Shown here in pieces: positions 55,901 through 64,000 of a stretch of DNA of 64,000 nucleotides (within the stretch, counting starts at the first letter, position 1; each line of letters starts with the position of its first letter). The translations under genes were made by a program, and so were the position numbers. The stretch is from the NCBI GenBank assembly GCA_029448655.1, contig JACCLO010000004.1, positions 1 through 64,000 on the forward strand, written 5' to 3'. The notes beneath the pieces are model-generated. The model saw only the letters and a list, made by a program, of their open reading frames with translations, was not told the DNA's origin and ran no database searches. This DNA is from Wolfiporia cocos. Its lineage: Eukaryota > Basidiomycota > Agaricomycetes > Polyporales > Phaeolaceae.

Positions 55901-57879
55901 CGAACTTTTCAGGGTGTCCCTCTAGGTAGTGTCGCCACTCCTCTAGAGCCCTGATGACAGCCAACATTTCCTTGTCGTAGATCTCGTAGTTCCTTTCCGG
56001 GGCACTTAGCAATTTGCTATAGTACGCCACGGGGTGGAATTTTTTATCCGTAGGATCTAACTGAGATAGTACTGCTCCGGTAGCGAAGTCTGATGCATCT
56101 GTTTCTACGCGGAAAGGCTGATTGTGCGACGGGATTCGAAGCACGGGCGCTTTGGTAAATGCTTCCTTTAGGGTTTGGAAGGCATTTTCCTGCTCGGCGT
56201 CCCAATGCCAAGCTTCTGACGTTTTGGTCAGCATGGTGAGTGGTTTGGCTATTTTTGAGAAACCTTCTATGAATCGCCTGTAGAAATTGGCAAATCCAAG
56301 GAAAGCTTGAACCTCTTTGACCTTAGTAGGTCTAGGCCAGTCCTGAACTCCGGCGTACTTCTTCGGGTCCATCATGATGTTACCGTCGGAAATGATCATT
56401 CCTAGGTATTCGATGGAAGACTGTTCGAAAAAGCACTTTTCGGGCTTAGCATACAAGTCCGAGTCTTTCAGGGTTTGTAGGACCCCTTTGGTAAGTCGCC
56501 GATGTTCCTCCATATCATTCCCGAAAATCAAGATGTCGTCTAGGTAGACAACCACCTTGCCGGTCCGAATGAACGGTGCGAGGATAGAGTTCATCATCGC
56601 TTGGAACGTTGCGGGGGCATTGCAGAAACCGAAATACATTACCGTTGCCTCGTATAGTCCACGGTGTGTAATGAACGCCGTCTTCCATTCATCACCTTCC
56701 TTGATGCGGACATTATTGTATCCCCATCTAAGGTCGATTTTGGTGAAGATGGTCGCGTGGGACAATTGATCGATGAGATCATCGATCCGAGGTATCGGAT
56801 AACGATTTTTTACGGTTATTTCATTTAGCCTCCTGTAATCGACAACCATCCGCAGTCCTCCGTCCTTTTTATGGACGAAGAAGACCGGGGATGCCATCGG
56901 ACTTTCGGATGGTCGAATGTAACCCTTCCGAAGTTCGGTGTCTATCCACTCATCCAAGCTGTTACGCTCTTGGGGAGACATTTTGTATGGTTTTACCGGT
57001 GGTGGAAGCTGCGCATCTGGTTCAAGCAGTATGGCGTGATCCCAGGGCTTCTGTTCCGGCATCCTCTCTGACGCCTTTTGTGAGAACACCGTTGGCCCAT
57101 ACTCTTGGTATTGTTCGGGCACTAACGATCGCCATTTTTCAATGTCAATCGGTGGTGTGTTTTCCTCACGGTCGTCTGCTTCGTCGAGGTCTTTGTCAAG
57201 TACCTCGGCTACCAACTGTGTCAGCAGGTTCATTTCCTCGTCGTCAAGGGTTGCCACCCAAGCGATCAAAGGATTTTCGGGATCCTCCTCTCCTAATATG
57301 TCCACGGGAGTGTCCCAAATCGAATTTACTTCGATGATTTTCTGGGAGTTCAACTGCTTCCTCCTCAGAAGGGCGGTTCCCCTTTTTTCTGGCGTAGGGT
57401 TGGTCGTGTGTACAGCGTGCATATTCCATTTCTCCCTTCCTCCAGTCAAAGGTAGGATTGTGGAGACGCAACCAGTCATAGCCAAGGATTAGGTCTGGTT
57501 CCAGGTGCATGACCGTCAGACCTATTTTTTCCTTATGTGTGCCATGTTGCATGAATGCTTTTACTGATTGCGTTAAGCGGCCGGCGACGTTTTCTGTTCC
57601 GTCTGCGTTTGTAACCGTAATAGGAAACGCTAATTTGTCGGTGACCAGCTTATGTTTATCGACCAATCGTTGTGATATGACCGATATGGTTGCACTGCTG
57701 TCGATTAAAGCCAGAGCCTGCACTTTTTGCCCATATACCCAGAGTGTTACTTCGACACGGAAAGATCGAGCGAAGTCGCGCGCATCGTTGCCTAAAATAT
57801 GGTACATTGACTCGAATACACTCTTTACAGCGGGTACGGGACTAAAATTACATGGGAGCACAAGTGGGCAGGTCATCAC
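52949..57879 (-). pseudogene. Pol of B2: protease to dUTPase, frameshifted and LTR-interrupted
   Basis: Protease near 57690 reads LIDSSATISVI, with Ser in place of the catalytic-loop Gly. A frameshift near 57345 leads to the long frame 57485-54858. This holds reverse transcriptase (VHKKDGGLRMVVDYRRLNE, FGFCNAPATFQ, YLDD), RNase H (VETDASDFATGAV) and the integrase finger HHDHKSAGH with Cys pair. D residues lie in TIDLITQLP and SDRGTQF. A one-base shift near 54960 precedes [14 protein letters not shown] (Glu), then RYIGPFQI, chromodomain ([15 protein letters not shown]) and dUTPase ([43 protein letters not shown]). Solo LTR K splits the dUTPase at 53164-53680. Stop at 52949-52951. At the start, Gag ends ATG TGA and Pol opens one base earlier, so Pol is in the -1 frame. 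Confidence 0.85.
53164..53680 (-). mobile_element. Solo LTR, K family, TSD GAGGT
   Basis: 517 bp, minus-strand start TGTCACAGTTTTACGC and end CTGGGTCA. GAGGT flanks at 53159-53163 and 53681-53685. It contains a ttatatacat TATA near 53436. It interrupts the B2 dUTPase between motifs 3 and 4. Confidence 0.8.
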
Positions 57880-60800
57880 ATGTGCTCAGTGGGAAAACCC
57901 GAGGCAGAGCTTCCGTAGATGCCCAGGGTGTTTGCGGAGTCGGCTATCCGCTTGCGAAGCCAGGGCAGATGTGTCCTGATGGAGTCGCCCGACGGTGTAG
58001 GCGCAGTCGAAGTCGAACCAGTCGACTGGGTCTGGACGGGGCTGGTGCTTTCTGCCGATCGCACCGGGCTCCCGCTTTTCTCCTCATCGCTGATGCGCGT
58101 AGTGGGGGCTAGAGGAACCACCTCTGGTTGCTTCGGAACGTTGGTCCGGATGGTCCCTACGGTGGCTTGGGGGGACTCATCTTCGTCGTCAGTCACCAGT
58201 TCCTGGGTGCTGACAATTCGGACCTTGTATTTCTTTTTCGGGTCCAATTTCTTCTGGCCCGACTGTTGCGTTCCGCTCGACGAGCCTGTCGGCTTCGTCG
58301 TTCCGCTTCCACTACTGGCTGGCTTGGCTTCCTTCGGCTTGTTCTTAGGGTTCTCAGGACAGTCGCCCCACTTGTGTTGTCCGGGGTGCTTGCGACAGTC
58401 CTTACCGTAAGAGCCGGTTTCCTTTGCCTTGCCTTTGCCTTTGTCATCCGCCTTGGCAGGCTTCGACGTAGCTTTGTCGGCGGTCTTGCCAGACCCCGAC
58501 GACTCCTTCTTCTTTTCTTCCTCAAAGATCTTGCCTTTGAGCTTATCCGGGTATTGCCTCTTGTAGAGGTCGATTGCCATATCGAGGTAAACCTCCCAGT
58601 CGGTCGGCATTGTAAAGCCGGGCACCGATTCCAGGGTAGCGAGGGTCTCTCGCACCTTTTCCGGGAGGATCCGTTTGATGTGACTGAACAACGTCTTGTT
58701 GTCAGTCTCGGCCAGGCGAGCCAGGGTCCTGAGCTTCTGTGCCCAAGAAAAGAAGTCCGATTGGAGCTTCTTTTTCTCTTCGTCTCCGAAGTACCCTTCA
58801 ATCTCCTTTTCGGCAATTTCCTTGTCCGTCTTCTTGCCGTACACCTTCTCGATTGTTTCCGCAAATGTTTTCCAGGTGTGACCCGATGTTTGTCCGGCGG
58901 CGATTTTATCAACTACCGGCGACATGTACTGGTAGGCCTCGCCCGTAAGCCGTAGCAGGGCTTGGCGAACCTTGTCTTCCTCGAGGGTTACCTTGGCGTC
59001 TGCGAAATACATGCCCATTTTTGGATCCATTCTTTCGACGAGATGGAATCCTTAGGGCCCGAGAATTTGGGCGGCTGAGTCGGTTTGGTCTGTTGGAAGT
59101 TGACCGTTGTGGCGGCTGCTGTCGCGGCTGCCGGTGCGTTTTTTAGAGCGGTTAACTCCGCTTCGAGTTGGTCAATTCTATTAATTAGTGCCGTGACCTG
59201 GGCACCGCTGGGTCCTGCGGTTGGGACTGCCGGACGCTTTTGCAGTACTGCAATATCTTTTTCTATGCGGACGAACCGATTTTCGGAAAGGGTATCCAAT
59301 TGTTGCCGCAAACTCTCCGCTTCCTCTAGTGCTTCGATTCTGTTCTGAAGCACCTGGTTATGACTCCGAATTTGGTTGGTCTTATTCCAGACCATTTCCA
59401 AATCCGTGTCTACCCGGCTTTTGTAAGCCGCGAGGTTGCTGTAGAGGTGGTTCTTGGCTTGGTACAGCGCCTCTCTGTAAGCTTCTTTTCCCACCTGCAG
59501 AACTTCGTCTGAGGCGGCCACTTCCAGAGTGCGCTGCAACCTTCCCATCAATTCGTTCTCGCTCCTTTCCGGCTGCGCAACGATTTCCAGAGTCCTCCTT
59601 TCGTATGAAGGGAGGAGATCGGGGAGTGTCCCGAATAGGGGCTCCGTGCCAACTGGTTCCTCTGGCCGTGGAGTCTCGCTGCCTTCGGGGGTGATGACTG
59701 CTCGGCGTGCGGGTGTTTCCGGGTTGAAGAGCCTGGCGGCTCTCGTGCGTGGCGACGCTTCTTCCTGGGAGTACCAGTGGACATCACCGTAGTAGACTAT
59801 GAGGTCCGCTAGGGAGATGGCGGTACAGTAGTTGTCCCACCTCCACCACGAGATGTGGTTCCTAGTCGAATCTTCCCCATAGTACTTGATGTACGCCGTA
59901 TGGTTTACATTCAGGAATGGGCGCACATGCGCCGGAATTGAGTTGAAGGAGGTGACTGACACAGTATGCCTGTGGGACTCACCAAGTGCCTATATTGGCG
60001 ACTTAGAGAGGAAGCAATACCAGCGCAGCAGGATGTGAGAGGTTATTCTACGGCGCAAGCCGAGAGAATAATAGAACTAAAGTTATAGGGCGTCAAGCCC
60101 CTACTTATATACATGTTTATGGGAAGGTCACGTGCTACTAGCTAGTCGTTACCTTTCCGGGTTATGTGGCTTTGCCAAGAGGCGAAGCGCTATCTTATCT
60201 GATGTTTATGGACTCTATCTACAATGGCCGTGATGGGCCCTAATGGCCGCACCAATCGTAGGATAGGGATTTGTGTATATTATCATATGAACGCGGGCGC
60301 AGCCCGGGTATATGGAGAAGCCGGTTGCCGGATACCTTGCGGTATAATGGCGATTGGCCGGGCTTCATTGGATGACCAAGGCGAGACGCCGAGGTTGTTA
60401 TGCCATTGGACGGGAAGTACCTTGGCATGTGTTACAGCCCGGACCGGATGGTTACCGGGGCATGTATTGGACTTAGCCGTGAGGCGAGGTCCGGTGTTTG
60501 GGCAACGCCGTGATGGCAGAAGCCTGGGACTTGGAGAACACCGAGTCCGTGGGATGGCCGAGAAGGCCGAGCCTATAGCGATATTGCCTTGGTGCTAATA
60601 TAGTGCTATTTGGCCGTGTTGCCATAATTATGCGAAGGCGTGGCGCGCCTGAGGTGCCATTATGATCGAGGATCTTATGGCGGTGGGAAGCCGGGAAGGC
60701 CTACCCAATAGTACAAGGCCATGAGGCACTGTTTGTACATGTGGACATTATTATGCGAGCGTGCCGCGCTCGGCCTATCATTATGATCTAGGATCTATGA

Positions 60801-61255
60801 CGTGGCTGGTCTTGCTCTGACGGGCGAGACCTGTATGACGTATGCTGTAGTGTTGCTATTGGACGTGGTTGTACCGTAGCGTTACGTAAGCTAGTCATGT
60901 GGTTGATAAGCCCAGTTAAGAGCTTGTCGTGGTGGCAATGGGAGTTAACCCGTAGATAACTTATAGGTAGACGTATAAATCCCAGGTAAATTGCTATAAC
61001 CGTAGGAAAAATGCTGTAAGCCCCAGATAAATCTGTGACAGTGACACTCCCCCTAACTCTGATGCCGAATACGACTCGCAGGTAGTCCATCAAGCAGGTT
61101 TGCTCTCCGGGCCACGTGTGCTTGCCGACGGCGGGGTGGTAGGCCGTAGCCACCTTGTGGGTGTTGTACAAAGCGCCTGGGACGATTGTGTATGACACCA
61201 TTGCTGGACAGTATTTGTCAGCTTGAGTTATTTTCTTCCTTAAACGATAATTCAA
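57876..61255 (-). pseudogene. Gag of B2, frameshifted and split by an LTR
   Basis: A likely start is at 61255 (MNYRLRKKITQADKY). The frame RVVFGIRVRGSV joins TSFNSIPAHVRPFLN once solo LTR L (59957-61040) is removed. Then come a Trp/Tyr-rich stretch (NHISWWRWDNY), coiled-coil segments and PPKFSGPKDSISSKEW. A one-base deletion in an A run near 59025 shifts into 59030-57876: MGMYFADAKVTLEEDKVR, KEIEGYFGDEEKKK, and DCRKHPGQHKWGDC, a degenerate zinc knuckle. It ends ATG TGA at 57876. Same layout as F Gag. Confidence 0.75.
59957..61040 (-). mobile_element. Solo LTR, L family, TSD GTGAC
   Basis: 1,084 bp, minus-strand start TGTCACAGATTTATCTGG and end CATACTGTGTCA. GTGAC flanks at 59952-59956 and 61041-61045. 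A TATA-like ttatatacatg lies near 60107. Within it 60220-60780 shows no gene. It interrupts the N-terminal part of B2 gag. Confidence 0.85.
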
Positions 61256-61352
61256 GAAAAAAGTGCCTTTTCAGGGCTTAAATGCCTTTTCAGGACTTTT
61301 CGCAATCAATGCCATGCACCAAAAATAATGCCTTTCCAGGACTTTCTATCTA
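61256..61352 (-). other. ORF0-gag spacer of B2 with a triple direct repeat
   Basis: 97 bp between the ORF0 stop and the gag start. The plus strand has tgccttttcagggc, tgccttttcaggac and tgcctttccaggac in a row (about 61261-61340). This is a short repeat of unknown role in a region where gag translation would have to restart. Confidence 0.45.
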
Positions 61353-62167
61353 CTACAGCTGGGGTTTGCCAAGGTCGAAGTCGAGACCGCTATGTACTAG
61401 ATGAGTTTTTAAGTACGTAACGTGCTGCTTTACGTCTAGGTCTCCAAAAACGTGCTCCACCCTCCTGAGATATTTTTCAAGACGGCGGAGGTCTTGGTTC
61501 TTCATGGAGTCCTGACGGACCCTTTGCTCCAGGTGTGTGGAGAGATCGTCGAAGTCGGTGATGAGGGTGGTGAATTTTGTTATGATGGGGGCCGTGGTGG
61601 TTGCGTCGGGAACCTTCCATAGCCGGAAGAGGTTCTGGTGGGCGGTGTTCATCTGTTTGTCGATTTCCAGGAACCAATCCCACTTCTTTTCCGTGCAATG
61701 GACATCCTTGGGGTTGGCAAGACCCCGTTTCTCGACCCACTCGGCCGGCATCCTAAGCTCCTCCACTCTCTCCAACAGTGACTTCTTTGGGGCTGGATTC
61801 TCTCCCGAAGACTCCTCACCATTCTCTCATCCTCAACCCTCTTCCTGGCCGCCTCGGCGATCAGCTGATCCAGGGATTGTTTCTGGATCCGAGCTTCGAG
61901 CTTCTCCTTCTGTCGGAGAAGCTTGTTGAGCTTCTTCCGCCTGATGTTGTCGAGGGCGGCCTCGTGGTTGACCCTTCGGATCTCCTCTGGGTCAGGATTC
62001 GGCTTCCGGTAGAAGACGTCTTTGCCCTTTCGGGACTTTCCCCGCTTTGGGGCTGTGACCGCGGAGATGCGGTCTTCGAGCGATTTAGAGGAGGCAATGT
62101 GCCATTCCTCGCGCTCCCCCGTAGCGGTGTTTCTCGGAGTAACCGTGAAACGTGGTGCTTTCGGCAT
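61353..62167 (-). pseudogene. ORF0 of B2, frameshifted
   Basis: Frames 62167-61649 and 61775-61353 together give the B ORF0 of about 271 residues. One base is missing near 61785 relative to B1 (cagccccaaag versus cagccgccaaag). N-terminus MPKAPRFTVTPRNTATGERE; Arg/Lys/Glu-rich centre; WDWFLEIDKQMNTAHQNLF; C-terminal FTTLITDFDDLSTHLEQR and RLEKYLRRVEHVF. The break differs from the one in B1, so the ancestor had an intact gene. No known domain. Confidence 0.75.
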
Positions 62168-62868
62168 GACTACGTAAAAAGAAGTTTAAATAAGCTATTC
62201 TAGTGGAAATCACGCGGTCTTCTGTCGGGGCTTAACGTCGCTTCTTGATGTGTCGTGCGCTTATCCTCCGGCGTCAATGGGCGCTCCGCCCTCGACCGGA
62301 GTTAGTGTCGGCGACTGGATTGCGTCTCTCTCACGCTACCAGGTGGGGGATACAGCAGGTCGTCTTCCCTTGACGCCTGGGAATGCAGGATTTGGGGTAT
62401 TACACCCCGCATGTGCCCACGCCGCACTCCAGTTAGGTGGCTGCTAGTGTTTACACCAAACCCATGCCCTGAGGGACTTAGAGGGCGCCAAGGCCAGAAC
62501 TCTATCGTTCTGAAGCCGTATCGGCAGCGGTTCTAGGCAGGGCAACTTGTGCCCACCATCCCAACTCTAAATAGAGTGGCCCCTGTGCGCCTGGGGATAG
62601 GCGAGAAGGTCGTCTCCGGCCCGGTCAAGAAGTTACACCGTTGCCATCGATTCCCAACATATGGGGAAAGGCTTGACAGCCAGTCCCCTGGTTCCGCTTA
62701 AGCCTACGGTCCGGCTATTTGCCCGAAGGCGGGGATCCCCCACAGCCCACTAAGGATACCCCGCTGCCTGTCGGCGAGCAGGGGTGCGCAGACGGCGACG
62801 AAAACCCCTAAGAAGAAAAAATCCCAGACCCTCAAAGAGGGCGGGGGCGAAAGCGAGTTCTATTCATA
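62168..62868 (-). other. B2 untranslated leader with primer-binding site
   Basis: 700 bp matching the B1 leader. The primer site atgaatagaact (minus strand) is at 62856-62867, one base from the LTR, and complements 62979-62990 in the LTR. The rest has no supported gene. Confidence 0.65.
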
Positions 62869-63487
62869 TAACACAAGATAACACTTACTTGTAATGTTCT
62901 TGGTATTTGCTGGTTAGGCAAGGGATAAGCAGGTGTTAAGCAGGATACGTTGAGTGGTTAACTCGTAGTATGATCGCAATGAATAGAACTGAGGCAATAG
63001 CGCTCAGCAAGTCCAGTATATATACATGATAAATAAGACCCCTAACAGTCTTATTAGATAATACTAGTGTCCGTATTTGTATGTACAAGTCCCCAGGTAC
63101 CTAAGTACTTAGTAATATACGATAAATACATATGCCGATCAAAACCGGGATATAGAAAGGTGGCATAGGCCGCACGAATGGCGTTTTGCGCTCTTGTCAT
63201 TACAAAGACGGGGCGTGACCAAAGCCCGGTCCGCTGACGTTTATACGCTGACTGCTTCCGGACGGAATGTCCGATTGGCTGGAACTGGACATGTGACTGA
63301 TGGTAACTACTAATGATAAGATAAGACCGTCGTTACGGGAGATAACGTGGCCATCATTCGGCACGTATGTAACCGTTATTTTATGAACCAGATAAGCTAG
63401 TTATTGGTCTAGAAAGTCGTAGATAATTCGTAGAATTGCCGGAAAAATAGTAAGAAATATAGGGAAACTAGGAGAATTCCTGTGACA
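62869..63487 (-). mobile_element. 5' LTR of B2
   Basis: A 619-bp B LTR. TATA at about 63017-63025 (minus sense); predicted start agttctattcat at 62990-62979, 27-35 bp downstream. CGTTC follows at 63488-63492. Confidence 0.9.
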
Positions 63488-64000
63488 CGTTCTTCTGCAC
63501 GTAGGCACGTCGCCGTTAGTCGTTCGGTTGCTCGAGTGAGAAATACTGAGCGTAGTTTCCTACGTTTGAGAACGAGTATAAGACTTCTTGTTTGTACAAC
63601 AAGGTTGAGCTGAAGAGCCTCGACAGTAAGTACATGAGCTTTTATACTACGCTAGGTTTCAGGGGTCAAGTCTGTCCCAGATGCCACCGATACTATCTGC
63701 GCTATAGTCCCAAACGTTTGATACGTATGGAGTGATATATCTGAGACGATAGATAGGAATGATGGCGGTTGAACGCCATCTATCAGCTAATAAACGATAA
63801 ACATGAAACGGTGGCAGGGTTGGATCTGCCAAAGACGAAACGAGCCCTATAGACTAGTACAACTGGGGATGCGCCCAGTAAGATCACAAGTAGCCAGGGG
63901 GTTTGGTTGCGCAATAAGTCCCTGTATCGTATTCGCCCAGTGGTGAGTTCTGTCGATATTCGAAAAATCAAAATAACCGTAACAGACAGAAGTCGCAGAT

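Larger units (their letters stand above)
52240..63487 (-). mobile_element. B2: full-length but inactivated Ty3/gypsy element, TSD CGTTC
   Basis: Two 619-bp LTRs (52240-52858 and 62869-63487) and CGTTC at 52235-52239 and 63488-63492. Order on the minus strand: LTR, primer site, leader, ORF0, gag, pol, hairpin, polypurine tract, LTR. It contains solo LTRs K and L. LTRs differ at several bases by eye, so it is older than A1. ORF0, gag and pol all have frameshifts. Confidence 0.9.
52187..63984 (+). mobile_element. G-family LTR split by B2, TSD GACAG
   Basis: 5' piece 52187-52239 (TGTTACGGGTCG...) and 3' piece 63493-63984 (ending ACCGTAACA) together make about 545 bp, the size of the other G LTRs. 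GACAG is at 52182-52186 and 63985-63989. It inserted in the transposase gene before B2 inserted into it. Confidence 0.85.

Noticed and set aside
1..64000. CRISPR array or prokaryotic mobile element
   Set aside because: The only tandem repeat is the minisatellite, without regular spacers; all gene content is fungal.

Overview
The window is eukaryotic DNA from a filamentous fungus, most likely an agaricomycete basidiomycete. The few host-type genes have many short GT-AG introns (about 48-67 bp) and belong to families typical of that group (FunK1-type kinase, Crinkler-like effectors). About three quarters of the sequence is Ty3/gypsy LTR retrotransposon, mostly nested and broken. No prokaryotic genes, rRNA, convincing tRNA or CRISPR array were seen. 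Family letters A-L below are my own labels.

Layout. 1-10380: solo LTRs (D-like 172-747, G 1063-1607), a C-family Pol tail with its LTR (3147-5777), a decapitated B element (B1, 6169-8289) and a tail-to-tail join of B and A 3' ends (8311-10380). 10381-18996: unidentified DNA, a 44-bp minisatellite and the 5' two thirds of a broken A element on the minus strand (A2). 18997-24994: a block holding the C2 Pol tail and an F element riddled with solo LTRs; it looks inverted by recombination between two A LTRs. 25694-28266: the rest of the C LTR and a gene of unknown type split by solo LTR E. 28299-32594: a Crinkler-headed kinase gene back to back with an aldose 1-epimerase-like gene. 33172-37906: LTR debris of families D, B, G and H. 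38207-41446: a second Crinkler-like gene (header, NTPase and nuclease domains) and a small unknown gene. 41821-64000: a Tc1/mariner-type transposase gene holding two nests: intact element A1 (42137-52124, TSD GATAT), and a G LTR (TSD GACAG) that itself carries B2 (52240-63487, TSD CGTTC), which carries solo LTRs K and L.

How the elements work. A1 is complete: LTR, self-complementary primer site, about 1 kb leader, an extra ORF upstream of gag (called ORF0), Gag with a CCHC knuckle, and Pol (protease, reverse transcriptase, RNase H, integrase, chromodomain) ending in a dUTPase with all five motifs. Families A, B and C all end in a dUTPase; A and B both carry ORF0. In both A and B the bases just after the 5' LTR are complementary to the predicted first 11-12 bases of the transcript, although the two sequences are unrelated, which points to Tf1-like self-priming. 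A hairpin with a GGG loop precedes the polypurine tract in four families. These shared traits, and the pair of Crinkler-like genes in the repeat island, are the most notable content.
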